Origin: Flavobacterium sp. HSC-61S13
GTDB lineage: Bacteria; Bacteroidota; Bacteroidia; Flavobacteriales; Flavobacteriaceae
DNA: 45,087 bases
NCBI RefSeq assembly: GCF_024171535.1
Contig: NZ_JALJZV010000022.1
Span: 1-45,087, forward strand
Direction of reading: 5' to 3'
Shown here: positions 1 to 8,635 of the stretch, piece after piece
Layout: each line of letters begins with the position of its first letter
How positions within the stretch are numbered: position 1 is the first letter of the stretch
Notes under the pieces: generated by a model
The model's input: the letters and a program-made list of their open reading frames with translations, nothing else
What the model was told of the DNA's origin: nothing
The model's database searches: none
Position numbers and translations under genes: made by a program

Positions 1-52
1 ATTCAACACTATAAACGCGCTGCTTCTTAATGACTTGAATATTTGCTTTCAT
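1..52 (-). CDS. 5' end of a gene that leaves the window
   Basis: An ATG on the minus strand at 50-52 opens a frame that runs without a stop to the left edge (17 full codons, beginning MKANIQVIKK). The DNA upstream of the ATG is AT-rich, as is usual for starts in this group. It lies in the same direction as the cob genes, about 97 bp beyond the cobC stop, separated by a degenerate repeat. Too little is present to assign a family, and it could still be a chance frame. Confidence 0.35.
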   Translation of the reverse strand, partial: MKANIQVIKKQRVYSVE

Positions 53-96
53 ATAAATTGATTTTTTAGGTCAACCTATATCAGGGACGTACACGT

Positions 97-147
97 GATT
101 CGTGACTCGACTCCCGACTCCCGATTTTCGACTTCCGATTTCTGATC
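97..147. repeat. degenerate GACTCCCGATT-type repeat
   Basis: About four imperfect copies of a short motif (CGACTCCCGA, CGATTTTCGACTTCCGA) sit between cobC and the gene at the left edge. On the minus strand they read as GGGAGTCG/GAAGTCG. This resembles the AGTCGTAATT tandem array at the opposite end of the window, although the units are not identical. No function is apparent. Confidence 0.5.
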
Positions 148-148
148 A

Positions 149-715
149 CTAAAAAACCATCTTAACAATTTGATCCAATTCCTTGGTCTCTCCAAGTTTA
201 AAAACCATTCCTTCACCGTAGTTTATGGGGATCTTAAAAATGTTTTCCAAGGGAATATCCAATAAATAGGCCCAGATGCAACGTACCACACCGGCGTGAG
301 TAACCAAGGTGATTCTACGGGCTTTGTGGCCGCGTAACTCATCTATAAATAAAGAAACTCTTTTGTATAGTAACTCGAGACTTTCTCCTTCAGGTGTTTT
401 TGCATAAACAAAATCGTCCATCCATTCTTGCAATTGTAAGGCGTTGATGTTATCCCATAATTGATTTTCCCAAGTGCCAAAATGCATTTCCATTAGAGAA
501 TTGTGATATTCAATTTTAGCTGCTGTGATATGTTGTGCTAAGATGCGGCAACGTTTTAGTGGGCTACTAAAAACCTGATCGAACTCGCTGGGTAATTTAG
601 ATTTAACCTGGTCTATATGTTGCAGGTAATCGTTGCTTAATGCTACATCGGATTGTCCGTAGCAACTTCCTTTTTCTACATCGACTTCGGTATGCCTTAT
701 AACATAAATTTCCAT
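149..715 (-). CDS. cobC: histidine phosphatase, probable alpha-ribazole phosphatase
   Basis: Histidine (phosphoglycerate mutase-like) phosphatase of 188 residues. The N-terminus MEIYVIRHTE carries the phospho-acceptor motif RHT (His8); SSPLKRC and LVTHAGVVR supply the other phosphate-pocket residues. In the cobalamin pathway this family removes the 5'-phosphate of alpha-ribazole phosphate. The frame is open 20 codons further upstream, but that start would lie deep inside cobS; the Met at 713-715 matches the family start and overlaps cobS by 19 bp. Last gene of cobT-cobS-cobC, so the cobalamin role rests on context as well as motif; other phosphatases share the fold. Confidence 0.82.
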   Translation of the reverse strand: MEIYVIRHTEVDVEKGSCYGQSDVALSNDYLQHIDQVKSKLPSEFDQVFSSPLKRCRILAQHITAAKIEYHNSLMEMHFGTWENQLWDNINALQLQEWMDDFVYAKTPEGESLELLYKRVSLFIDELRGHKARRITLVTHAGVVRCIWAYLLDIPLENIFKIPINYGEGMVFKLGETKELDQIVKMVF

Positions 716-1485
716 AACACTAAGTAACTTAAGAGAATAATAATTTCCGATAATTGCTCTACGGCGCCCAGACAATCGCCGGTATATCCGTCAATCCATT
801 TGTTGAAATATCGTTGAGAAAAATAATAAACGGCTGCAAGGGGTAGTAGAATGAGAATAAATGGCCACTGGTAAATGGTCAATGCAAAAAGAGGAAGTAG
901 TCCAAAGCTGTAAACACCGAGTACTTCTTTATAGGAATAGGCTTTTGCGATGGGTTTAGATTTGCTGCTTTCATCCTCTCTGGAATAGCTTGAGGTAAAG
1001 GTGATATTTATAGCAGTAAATCGGGCAAGCGTATGATAATTGATAAATAGTAGGGCTATTAGGAGCGGATTATCAGTTGTGATAATCAATATTTCGCTGA
1101 GTGCAAGAAATTTTAGAGCAAACAAAAAAATCAAGGCTACGGAACCGTAAGTCCCGATTCGGCTGTCCTTCATGATATCTAAAATGCGCGATTTGGTCCA
1201 TCCGCCACCAAATCCATCAAACCCATCGGCGAATCCATCTTCATGAAACGCACCTGTGATAAAAACACCGGCTGCTAATGAAAGTAGCACAGCAATTTCG
1301 ATGCTAAATACAAAGCTACATAAATAGTATACTAGAAACGACAAGCCTCCGACGATCCAACCAATTATTGGAAAATATCGGGTGGATTTATTGAGTAATT
1401 CCGGAGTATAACCCACCCATTTTGGACAGGGAATCCTCGTATAAAACATTAGAGCGGTAAAAAATATTTTCAATTCGGTTTTCAT
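697..1485 (-). CDS. cobS: adenosylcobinamide-GDP ribazoletransferase
   Basis: Integral membrane cobalamin synthase (262 residues) that joins adenosylcobinamide-GDP to alpha-ribazole or its phosphate in the last part of B12 assembly. The family signature HEDGFADGFDGFGGG is present at about residues 81-95, with several hydrophobic membrane segments before and after it and a C-terminal hydrophobic segment. The start codon overlaps the cobT stop by one base (TGATG), so translation is probably coupled. Its 3' end overlaps cobC. Length is normal for the family. Confidence 0.93.
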   Translation of the reverse strand: MKTELKIFFTALMFYTRIPCPKWVGYTPELLNKSTRYFPIIGWIVGGLSFLVYYLCSFVFSIEIAVLLSLAAGVFITGAFHEDGFADGFDGFGGGWTKSRILDIMKDSRIGTYGSVALIFLFALKFLALSEILIITTDNPLLIALLFINYHTLARFTAINITFTSSYSREDESSKSKPIAKAYSYKEVLGVYSFGLLPLFALTIYQWPFILILLPLAAVYYFSQRYFNKWIDGYTGDCLGAVEQLSEIIILLSYLVLWKFML

Positions 1486-2516
1486 CAGTCGTTTTTAGTA
1501 GATACACCAGCGCTGTCGAAACTAGCCATTTCGTTTAAGAAATGAACCGCACTTTTGATTAGAGGATAGGCCACAGCGCAACCGGTACCTTCTCCAAGTC
1601 GCATACGTAAATTCACAAGCGGATCAGCTTTTAAAAACTCGAGTACATGCTGATGTCCAGATTCGTCAGATAAGTGACAGAAAATGGCGTTGTTTTTTAT
1701 TTCGGGAATGAGGTGTACCGCGATTAAATAGGCTGCGGTAGTAATAAAACCATCGACCATAATCAGCATATTCTTTTTATAGGCACTAAGCATGGCACCG
1801 CATATTTGCGCTACTTCAAATCCTCCGTATGTTTGGAGTACCTCCATAGGGTCGTTAATCACTCCATGAAAGTTTTGACAATCTTTTAGAATACGCACTT
1901 TGTTGGCCAATTGATCGTTGTTGCTTGCAGTACCTTTTCCTGTACAGACTTCTAAGGGGAGATTACAAATACTACTCATAATCATCGCAGCGGAAGAGGT
2001 GTTTCCAATTCCCATTTCACCAAATCCAATGATGTTACAACCTGTATCAAAAATTTTAGTTACGATTTGATCGGCCTTATTGAAACAGAGATCCAATTGT
2101 TCGGCAGTCATGGCTTTCTCGATCAGAAAATTTCCTGTGCCCATTCCGACTTTGGCTGTGATTAAATCGGGATGTGGTTCAAAATCGAATTTTACACCAG
2201 CATCTACAATTTTGATATCAATATCGTTTTGACGGCCAAAAACATTAATAGCGGCTCCTTTACTTAAAAAATTCAGCACCATTTGATAAGTAACCTCTTG
2301 CGGATATGCACTAACACCTTCTTCGGCAATACCGTGATCACCTGCAAAAATCACAACAGTAGGCTTGTTTAAAATCGGAGTTAAGCTCTGCTGAACCAAT
2401 CCGATCTGTAAAGCGACGTTTTCAAGTATCCCTAAAGAACCTAGGGGTTTTGTTTTCATATCGATTTTATGCTGTAAATCTTGTATCATGAAGTAATCAA
2501 TTATTTGTGAAGTCAA
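1485..2516 (-). CDS. cobT: nicotinate-nucleotide--dimethylbenzimidazole phosphoribosyltransferase
   Basis: CobT (343 residues) activates the lower-ligand base by moving phosphoribose from nicotinate mononucleotide to dimethylbenzimidazole, giving alpha-ribazole phosphate, the substrate for CobS/CobC. The N-terminal KTKPLGSLG, the internal FAGDHGIAEEGVSAYPQEVT and the GEGTG motif with the catalytic glutamate (about residue 309) are all intact. First gene of a tightly overlapped cobT-cobS-cobC unit. The usual partner cobU/cobP is not next to it here, and the 200 bp upstream show no recognisable B12 box. Confidence 0.95.
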   Translation of the reverse strand: MTSQIIDYFMIQDLQHKIDMKTKPLGSLGILENVALQIGLVQQSLTPILNKPTVVIFAGDHGIAEEGVSAYPQEVTYQMVLNFLSKGAAINVFGRQNDIDIKIVDAGVKFDFEPHPDLITAKVGMGTGNFLIEKAMTAEQLDLCFNKADQIVTKIFDTGCNIIGFGEMGIGNTSSAAMIMSSICNLPLEVCTGKGTASNNDQLANKVRILKDCQNFHGVINDPMEVLQTYGGFEVAQICGAMLSAYKKNMLIMVDGFITTAAYLIAVHLIPEIKNNAIFCHLSDESGHQHVLEFLKADPLVNLRMRLGEGTGCAVAYPLIKSAVHFLNEMASFDSAGVSTKND

Positions 2517-2716
2517 TCAGTTTGTATTTTTAAGCAATGAGTCGCTTTCTATTTGGACTTTTTAGACTAAATCTAAAGTTAGAATCTCTTTTTTAATGCA
2601 AATTTTAAAACTGCGGTAAATATAAGTGGAATTTTTGTTTCGACTATTTTATAAATCACAAAATACCGTGGAGTTTTCGACTACTAATCGATAAGCCGTA
2701 GTCATGTTATTTACGA

Positions 2717-2763
2717 AAAACTGCCGCTACTCGACGTTTTAAATGAGGAGTGGCGGCAGTTTT
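2717..2763. terminator. 16-bp stem hairpin, possible bidirectional terminator
   Basis: The arms AAAACTGCCGCTACTC and GAGTGGCGGCAGTTTT pair over 16 positions with one wobble/mismatch around a 15-nt loop. On the minus strand the stem is followed by a T-run (TTTTTCG); on the plus strand TTTT precedes GTCTG. It would suit transcripts coming from the mdaB/ygiN side, but it lies more than 400 bp from that gene's stop, so an independent palindromic repeat is equally possible. Confidence 0.55.
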
Positions 2764-2975
2764 GTCTGTGTTTTTTGAATAAATTCTCAATTTTAGCGTA
2801 GAAGCCAACAAGAATATCGATGTTTTTAAATTGTAAAATGCTGATAACTTTTCGTTTAGCTTTTTTAATACAACTCTTGAAAATAAAAAAATAAAAACTT
2901 TAAAAAACAGCCTTAAAACCAATTCAAAGTCATAATATTGCAGTGTTGATTAAGTTTGTTATTTGATCAACGTTA

Positions 2976-3019
2976 CTCCCTATGTCAGGCTTCCAATTCT
3001 GCTTAGGGAGATTTTTTTT
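2976..3019 (+). terminator. hairpin followed by T8 on the plus strand
   Basis: CTCCCTA (2976-2982) pairs perfectly with TAGGGAG (3004-3010) and is followed by A and eight T on the plus strand. No plus-strand gene lies upstream, so what it would terminate is unclear. Confidence 0.35.
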
Positions 3020-3185
3020 GTGGTAAATCGAGCAATGAAAAACTTCAATTATATAACTCCATTTTATAAGCCTTTTTGGCTCTTTTTTTTGAACATCTCG
3101 AACTTTCTTAAGTTTTGTCAACAGTCTTAATTCAACTAAAAAAAATCTGATCCATACAGATAAAACCCTAAACGAATCTTTGTAT

Positions 3186-3491
3186 TTAGAGCAAGGTAGG
3201 TATTTCAATTTTATCAGTTAGAAATAATTGAGGTTGTTGTTGTAGTTTGCGTTCAGCAAAACGGTTAAATTCCTTGATATACTCTTGTTGATTATGTGCG
3301 TCCAAACCGATCTGATCTTTCCATATCTCGTAGAATACAAAGGTATTTGGATCTTTGACTCCCTGATGTAGATCATATTGTATACAAGCGATTTCCTTTC
3401 TGGTTTCAGTAACCATTTTTTGCAAAAGTATCGAAACAGCGGATTGATGCTCTGGCTTTACCTGTATAATGGCAGTTAAATAAATGCTCAT
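3186..3491 (-). CDS. ABM-family quinol monooxygenase, YgiN-like
   Basis: Small 101-residue antibiotic-biosynthesis-monooxygenase (ABM) fold protein. The pattern (MSIYLTAIIQVKPEH ... CIQYDLHQGVKDPNTFVFYEIWKD) is typical of the dimeric ferredoxin-like YgiN family, which acts on quinols. Its ATG overlaps the stop of the preceding mdaB-like gene by 4 bp (ATGA), so the two are co-translated. In Escherichia coli mdaB and ygiN are likewise neighbours and are proposed to work on quinones, which supports the assignment. Confidence 0.82.
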   Translation of the reverse strand: MSIYLTAIIQVKPEHQSAVSILLQKMVTETRKEIACIQYDLHQGVKDPNTFVFYEIWKDQIGLDAHNQQEYIKEFNRFAERKLQQQPQLFLTDKIEIPTLL

Positions 3492-4102
3492 ATTAATTCT
3501 TTTTGATTAATAAATTGATTTTGAAGGTGGTTGTCATATAAAATGCGGTAATTTTCTACGCGTTCAGCGGTCGCATTTTTTTCTAGATCGTGAAAGTGGA
3601 ATCCATCAATTCTCGTTAATCCTGCGAATTGGTTCATCTTGTGGAAACCAAATAAAATACCGTCATCAACACTGTGTTGGTCAAAAAATTCGCCTTCTAA
3701 GGTGAATGCCGTTTCTGGAGCATTCCATGAAGAAGTAACCATATAACTTTTACCCGTCATTAATCCACCTGTTCCGTAATTGATATCTGGATTGGTTCTG
3801 CTTCGTCCATCACTAGCGTAAATACCGTTGTTATGACCAGCTGTGAAAACTTCATCTATATATTTTTTAAAGCGATTTGGCACTTGAAACCACCAAATCG
3901 GTGTATGATAGATAATGACATCGGCCCATTTGAATTTTTCTACTTCCAAATGCGCATCATAATCTTCATTGATATTGGTAGTCTGTACCTTAAAACCATT
4001 TCGAGATAGCGTTTCGCTAGTCCATTGTGTAAGACTATTATTAAAAAGTCCTCCTGAATGTGCGAAGGTTTGTCCGCCATTTATAATAAGTATATGTTTC
4101 AT
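3488..4102 (-). CDS. mdaB: NAD(P)H-dependent quinone oxidoreductase, MdaB-like
   Basis: Flavodoxin-fold NAD(P)H:quinone reductase of the MdaB group (204 residues). It begins MKHILIINGGQTFAHSGG and has the group's YHTPIWWFQVPNRFKKYIDEVF and YGTGGLMTGKSYMVTSSWNAP segments that form the flavin pocket. It probably reduces quinones by two electrons in the cytoplasm. First gene of a two-gene unit with the ABM monooxygenase, transcribed away from the LysR gene at 4417. A 26-bp repeat in the shared upstream region suggests control by that regulator. Confidence 0.88.
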   Translation of the reverse strand: MKHILIINGGQTFAHSGGLFNNSLTQWTSETLSRNGFKVQTTNINEDYDAHLEVEKFKWADVIIYHTPIWWFQVPNRFKKYIDEVFTAGHNNGIYASDGRSRTNPDINYGTGGLMTGKSYMVTSSWNAPETAFTLEGEFFDQHSVDDGILFGFHKMNQFAGLTRIDGFHFHDLEKNATAERVENYRILYDNHLQNQFINQKELI

Positions 4103-4160
4103 TGTATTATTTTGATTATTGATACTGCAAAGTTCTATAATATTTATAACTCATAAAAAT

Positions 4161-4186
4161 AATTTAAATAATACATTTATATCATA
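4161..4186. promoter_or_regulatory. copy 1 of 26-bp direct repeat, candidate LysR operator
   Basis: A 26-bp sequence (AATTTAAATA then ATACATTTATATCATA) is repeated at 4379-4404 in the same orientation with 24 of 26 bases identical. Each copy holds a near-palindromic ATACA-TT-TRTAT core, compatible with a LysR-type T-N11-A site. This copy lies close to the mdaB promoter side. Confidence 0.5.
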
Positions 4187-4378
4187 ATAATAATAGTTGT
4201 AAATTTATTTATAAAACCAGGCAATCATTTATAGTAACTCTTATGAAAATGCTACTGTCGGGATTATTTACCGGATAGATTTATTGTTTTTTACTGTAAA
4301 ATTTTGTAAATTAATGGTATACGATAGGTTTGTATGAAAGAATTTCCAATTTAGAGCACATATTGCTAAGATTAAAAT

Positions 4379-4404
4379 AATTTAAATCATACATTTGTAT
4401 CATA
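4379..4404 (+). promoter_or_regulatory. copy 2 of the 26-bp repeat, overlapping the lysR promoter
   Basis: Second copy of the repeat, here with a perfect ATACA-TT-TGTAT palindrome. It contains TACATTTG at 4390-4397, an exact match to the Bacteroidota -7 element TAnnTTTG, only 20 bp before the LysR start codon. A regulator bound here would cover its own promoter, which suggests autoregulation. Confidence 0.5.
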
Positions 4405-4416
4405 TAAATTATAGGT

Positions 4417-5337
4417 ATGAGATGGAATTTAGAGTGGTTACGAACTTTTAAAGCGATATATGAAACGGGAACCTTATCGGCTGCTGCGCAGCAACTATTC
4501 ATTTCACAACCGGGGGTGAGTTTGCATTTAAATTCGTTGGAATCCTATACGGGATATAAATTGTTTGATCGGTCAGCTCGAAAAATGGTTCCCACTGAAA
4601 AGGGGAAGATTTTATATAATTGTGTTTTTGAGCCCTTGAAAAAGATGGAAAATGCGGAACAGCATTTTCACAAGCGTTCGAAAGAGGAGCGAGCAACTAT
4701 TAGTGTAGGAATGTGTTTTGAGACTTTTCAATATACTTTAGAGGAACATATAGCGAGTTTACCGTTTAACTTGATTATAAAATTTGGCGAATATCCTCAG
4801 ATGCAGCAGGATTTGGATAACGGTCTTTTGGATTTGATTATCACACCGCAAATCGGAACCCAATTAAATTTAGAGTATCTGCCGTTTTCCAAAGAACGTA
4901 TTGTATTAATTGCAGGTAACAATACCGATACTACCGAAATAGAAAGTTTGTTGACCTCTAATAAAATTAAGGAGGTATCTAATTTTCTCAAGCAGCAGCT
5001 TTGGTATAGTACGGCTGCGGATATGGATCATTTAAAAAACTTTTGGATGACACATTTTGGCGAGCATCCCGATTTCAGTCCGAATTATATTGTTCCCAAT
5101 ATCAGTTCTATCATTCGCTGTTTAAGTGATAATATCGGATTTTCTGTTGTTCCTGATTTTCTGTGTCGTGAGGCTATCATCGAAGGAAAAATAAAACTGA
5201 TTTGGGAGGGTGTTGTTCCCTTGGAAAACACCCTTTACTTTGGTACTAGAAAGAAAACCATGTATCACAAAGAGATCGAGCAACTGGAAAAATTATTGAG
5301 AAATAAATGGGAGAATGTAGTAATATCTAATCCATAG
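4417..5337 (+). CDS. LysR-family transcriptional regulator
   Basis: LysR-type regulator of 306 residues. The N-terminal winged helix-turn-helix (about residues 4-60: LEWLRTFKAIYETGTLSAAAQQLFISQPGVSLHLNSLE) is followed by a periplasmic-binding-protein-like effector domain (about 90-300). It is divergent from the mdaB-ygiN-like pair; regulators of this family typically control the divergent operon and themselves. The inducer is unknown; a quinone or other redox-active compound would fit the neighbours. The leader is probably only about a dozen bases, judged from the -7 box at 4390-4397. Confidence 0.88.
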   Translation: MRWNLEWLRTFKAIYETGTLSAAAQQLFISQPGVSLHLNSLESYTGYKLFDRSARKMVPTEKGKILYNCVFEPLKKMENAEQHFHKRSKEERATISVGMCFETFQYTLEEHIASLPFNLIIKFGEYPQMQQDLDNGLLDLIITPQIGTQLNLEYLPFSKERIVLIAGNNTDTTEIESLLTSNKIKEVSNFLKQQLWYSTAADMDHLKNFWMTHFGEHPDFSPNYIVPNISSIIRCLSDNIGFSVVPDFLCREAIIEGKIKLIWEGVVPLENTLYFGTRKKTMYHKEIEQLEKLLRNKWENVVISNP

Positions 5338-5356
5338 AGAAACTTTTAGATACAAA

Positions 5357-6868
5357 CTAATGATTGTTTTTAAGTTGTTGTTGTTGCATCCAGTTTTTGA
5401 TTTGGGTTAAATCACGTTCAAGTTGGTCAATACGTTCGAGTTGTGCACTGTTTACTTTTTCTAGCTGTTCATTTTTTGAAGCTAATTCTTGTATGGAGTT
5501 AATTACAGGGCCAAGTAAATCATTATAGCGAACGCTTAACATCTGTTCTGCATCTTGAGTATCAACGACGATTCCAGCATTTTTATAATGAATGTCTTGA
5601 AGCGTTTGTACTAAGTCTTGAGCGATGATTCCCCATTCTTTGGTTTGGCTGTTGTTATTCTTACGAATATATTCCACGGGTTGAAGTCGATTTATAAAAT
5701 CGAGACCGAGAGGAAGTGGTGCTATTGCGTCTTTATACCGTCGATCAGAAGTTACTGTAAACGGCACTTGACCGGCAATGGTGGTTATCGCTGTATTTCC
5801 CAACTGTATGGTGTTAGAAGTTAGAACTTCTGCTTGGCTACCTACAGCAACAGTATTGGTCAGATCGTACTTTATCGGACCGGATTGGTATCCTATAGCC
5901 GTATTGTTATTTCCTGATGTGATATACATCATACTTCTATAACCAATTGCTGTATTGTTGCTAGCATCTGAGCTTTTAGGTAAGGATTCAAAGCCAATGG
6001 AGACATTATTGTTGCCCGTAGTATTGGTCTGTAAGGCATTACTTCCCAAAACAGCATTGTATGAACCACTGTTGTTTGACGACATGCTTGAAGTACCTAC
6101 TGCCGCATTATCATTACCGTTGTTTCGATTTAAACTATATGCTCCATTCGCTACGTTATTATTTCCAATGGAATTGGTAACTAGGGCTTCATGACCGCTG
6201 GCTGTGTTATTGCTACCGTTGGTATTGCCTTTCATCGCCGCTGAACCCAAGGCGGTATTTCGTGCGCCATTGTAATTATTGGAAAGGCTATTGGCTCCCA
6301 AAGCGACATTATCATGACCGACAACCAAACCTTGCGAATTTCCGTGAAGGCTGTTGTAGCCTATAGCCGTATTATAGCGACCGTTAAAACTACCCGCCAT
6401 GGTGCCTTTGTAGGAATTGACCCCGTAAGAGGTGTTGAAAGTGGTTTGAGTTAATAATCCCGCATGAATGCCATTTCTCTTGAAAACCAGATCGCTATCA
6501 TCGGTGGTGCCGATAAAATGCTCACCAGCAACGGTACCGCTATTACCACTTAGGCTCCATCCGTCTGTTGGCGCTACCGCGTCAAGTAACCGAACCCATT
6601 TTGCTGTAGTTTCATTCCAATAATAATAACCTGGTGTAATATCCGCTGTTGTCGCCGTATTGTAAACCATTAAGGAATGAGTGGGATTCGCTATAGTGGT
6701 CATATCATCGATGCTTTTAAGTGCTACACGCGATAAAAGAACCCCTTTATCTGTGAATTTTATCTCCAAAGCAGAAGATTTATCGGGTTGCAAGGTGCCG
6801 ATTCCAATTTGTGCATAACTACCGTAACTAAAAATGCTAAAGATAAAGATCAAAAACCTGTTTTTCAT
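5357..6868 (-). CDS. secreted tail-fibre-like protein with S74 chaperone domain
   Basis: Protein of 503 residues with a signal peptide (MKNRFLIFIFSIFSYGSYAQ). After a short N-terminal head region comes a long run of imperfect Asn/Gly-rich repeats with a period near 15 (NTAIGYNSL, NNVALGANSL, NTALGSAAM, NNTAIGYRSM), like YadA-head/collagen-like left-handed rolls. Then follows an endosialidase-type intramolecular chaperone (peptidase S74) beginning at TSDRRYKD near residue 372. The C-terminus is a leucine heptad coiled coil ending in QQQQLKNNH. S74 domains trimerise and usually cleave themselves off at the Ser of SDxR. Widespread in flavobacteria as surface proteins of unknown target. Converges on the LysR gene with a 19-bp gap. 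Confidence 0.82.
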   Translation of the reverse strand: MKNRFLIFIFSIFSYGSYAQIGIGTLQPDKSSALEIKFTDKGVLLSRVALKSIDDMTTIANPTHSLMVYNTATTADITPGYYYWNETTAKWVRLLDAVAPTDGWSLSGNSGTVAGEHFIGTTDDSDLVFKRNGIHAGLLTQTTFNTSYGVNSYKGTMAGSFNGRYNTAIGYNSLHGNSQGLVVGHDNVALGANSLSNNYNGARNTALGSAAMKGNTNGSNNTASGHEALVTNSIGNNNVANGAYSLNRNNGNDNAAVGTSSMSSNNSGSYNAVLGSNALQTNTTGNNNVSIGFESLPKSSDASNNTAIGYRSMMYITSGNNNTAIGYQSGPIKYDLTNTVAVGSQAEVLTSNTIQLGNTAITTIAGQVPFTVTSDRRYKDAIAPLPLGLDFINRLQPVEYIRKNNNSQTKEWGIIAQDLVQTLQDIHYKNAGIVVDTQDAEQMLSVRYNDLLGPVINSIQELASKNEQLEKVNSAQLERIDQLERDLTQIKNWMQQQQLKNNH

Positions 6869-7415
6869 AATATGACCATTTAGGAACAGCTTTCTCGTAT
6901 TTAAGATTTAACTGAAATAACTGTTCTAATTTTTAAAAATATAAGCTCGATGAATAACTCAAATTTATATAATATTATTGTGTTTTAATAATTAATGTTG
7001 ATATATTATCAATTAAATGACGTTTTTTAGCAATAAATTATTTTTGTTACTCTACTTATTTTAGGTTTTTATTGTATTTAGTATTTTTTTGTTTTAAATT
7101 TTAAGGTAGAAGTATTATCAGTTAACGCTTTATATGTTTTTACTGTATAAGTGCTTAACTTTTAGTTTTTTTTAAGGTAAATATCGATTGTTTAGCAATA
7201 AAAAAAGAGCGTCATCGGTAGTTGCTTTTTTTGTGTGAAACAACCGTTGAATGCAAAGTGAGATCATATTTGCTTAAAAATCAATAACGGCATCACTTAG
7301 TATTAAAAAAGACTGTCCTTTTAGACAGCCTTCTTTAGATTAGCGATACGTGTTAAGTTCTCTTGTAAAATGGAGTATTTATGCTATGTCGCTTGTAATA
7401 TTTCTATATCTACTC
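6869..7415. other. AT-rich intergenic region
   Basis: A stretch of about 550 bp, very AT-rich, with no plausible gene on either strand. CAAATTTA at 6960-6967 reads as TAAATTTG on the minus strand and could be the -7 box of the S74 protein gene. The terminator of the DUF4476 gene lies at 7303-7332. Confidence 0.5.
7303..7332 (-). terminator. rho-independent terminator of the DUF4476 gene
   Basis: On the minus strand AAGGCTGTC pairs with GACAGTCTT over nine positions (one G-T wobble) around a 6-nt loop and is followed by a run of T. It lies about 85 bp after the stop of the minus-strand gene ending at 7416. Confidence 0.75.
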
Positions 7416-8312
7416 TTATCGCAGATTAGACACATAGTTCATCAGTTGTTTTTTGCCTGTTTCAAAGGTAAAACTATCGTATACTATATAGAAGTTCACC
7501 TTATCTGTGCATCGTGGAAATAGTATTTTACCCGCTTCTACTTTTTGATCGTCAAAGCTAAAGGTTTTCAAGAGGGTTTTAATCTGTTGTGCGGTAAACA
7601 GACTCACTCGCGCTTGTTGTGTGATCACAGTTAATTTGTCCTTGTCAAAAGAGGCTGTTTTTTTTAAGTTTTTGACGAAACGATCAAAAGATATTTGGTC
7701 CATGGTTTGCGAATTGGAATTTCCGGATTCCCAAGATTCATTGCCGTAGGGGTTGTTCCATACATCGTCCCATTGATTAAAACCGTATTGTTGTCCCTTT
7801 ACCGCATAACTATCGAGGAGGTATAGTCCGTAATTGCTGAAATAATCCAACACCAATCGGCTGTCGTTACGCACTTGAATTTGACTGCGATATTGCAGAT
7901 AACCGTCTTCATAAATCGAGATAGACATACTTCCCGAATTCAGATCGAAAAATCGGAACTTTCCCGATTGATTGGTCATCGATTGCGTTCCTATTTCAAC
8001 AGTAAATTGGCCTCCCTCTGGGATTCTTACAAAAACTTCGGCATACCCATAATTTTGATTCCACTGGTATCGCTTTTTTGTTTCTCGATTGCTTTTGTTG
8101 GAACGCGAAGACTGGCGATTCGATGAATTATCATATTGATCGCCGCGACTGGATGTGTTGCTGTTTGTGTTGGATCGGGTTGATGATTCTTGATATCGGG
8201 CTGTGGTAGTGCCGCTGATTTCATTTTTAAGCAATTCACCGGTTTTACCAGCTTCTTGACCAAACAAGATTGTGGCTGTAAATAGGGCTAAAAGAGTAAT
8301 GGTTGTTTTCAT
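7416..8312 (-). CDS. secreted DUF4476-domain protein
   Basis: 298-residue secreted protein. The start is set at the Met of MKTTITLLALFTATILFGQ, a clear signal peptide; a longer frame begins 9 codons earlier without one. A low-complexity Ser/Asn/Arg-rich linker (about 30-75) is followed by a beta-rich middle segment with EVFVRIPEGGQFTVEIG. The C-terminal ~90 residues (MDQISFDRFVKNLKKTASFDKDKL ... CTDKVNFYIVYDSF) match the DUF4476 pattern common in Bacteroidota. Function unknown. Confidence 0.75.
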   Translation of the reverse strand: MKTTITLLALFTATILFGQEAGKTGELLKNEISGTTTARYQESSTRSNTNSNTSSRGDQYDNSSNRQSSRSNKSNRETKKRYQWNQNYGYAEVFVRIPEGGQFTVEIGTQSMTNQSGKFRFFDLNSGSMSISIYEDGYLQYRSQIQVRNDSRLVLDYFSNYGLYLLDSYAVKGQQYGFNQWDDVWNNPYGNESWESGNSNSQTMDQISFDRFVKNLKKTASFDKDKLTVITQQARVSLFTAQQIKTLLKTFSFDDQKVEAGKILFPRCTDKVNFYIVYDSFTFETGKKQLMNYVSNLR

Positions 8313-8603
8313 GTTGTTATGGCTTAGTTCTAAAGGCATATTTCAGTAACCGTGCCAAAAAGAATCGATGGATATGAATTTAGTAAACGTTATTTTAGGT
8401 GGACAACTTAACTTTTTTAGAATGAACGTGATACTGTTTTTTTAAAATAGTAATATTAACAACTGCGGATTCACGAGTAGATCAGTTGATAATTGAAACG
8501 AGGTTTGTTTTGCTTATATAGTACTATTGTTATTTTAATGGGCAAGGGCATTTTTCAAGTTTATGGTTTTTTATAACTATAAGTTCGACCGCTAAAAAAA
8601 CCT

Positions 8604-8611
8604 TATTTTTG
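8604..8611 (+). promoter_or_regulatory. -7 promoter element before the HD gene
   Basis: TATTTTTG is an exact TAnnTTTG match, placing the transcript start near 8617. This is downstream of the TTG codon at 8609, so translation must start at the ATG at 8636. No clear -33 element was found. Confidence 0.5.
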
Positions 8612-8635
8612 CAGTATAAATTTTATGCTATTGCC

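Larger units (their letters stand above)
2517..3185. other. gene-free intergenic region with two hairpins
   Basis: Between cobT and the ygiN-like gene I see no convincing gene: the open frames are low-complexity Lys/Phe-rich translations of AT-rich DNA. Two hairpins are annotated separately. No cobalamin riboswitch core is recognisable upstream of cobT. Confidence 0.6.

Noticed and set aside
2517..2720. Possible cobalamin riboswitch upstream of cobT
   Set aside because: I read the minus strand and found no B12-box-like core or the usual multi-stem arrangement.
2707..3208. Two minus-strand open frames (71 and 92 codons) between cobT and the ygiN-like gene
   Set aside because: Translations are low-complexity Lys/Phe/Leu-rich, they cover a hairpin terminator, and one overlaps the ygiN-like gene. 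Nothing suggests real coding.
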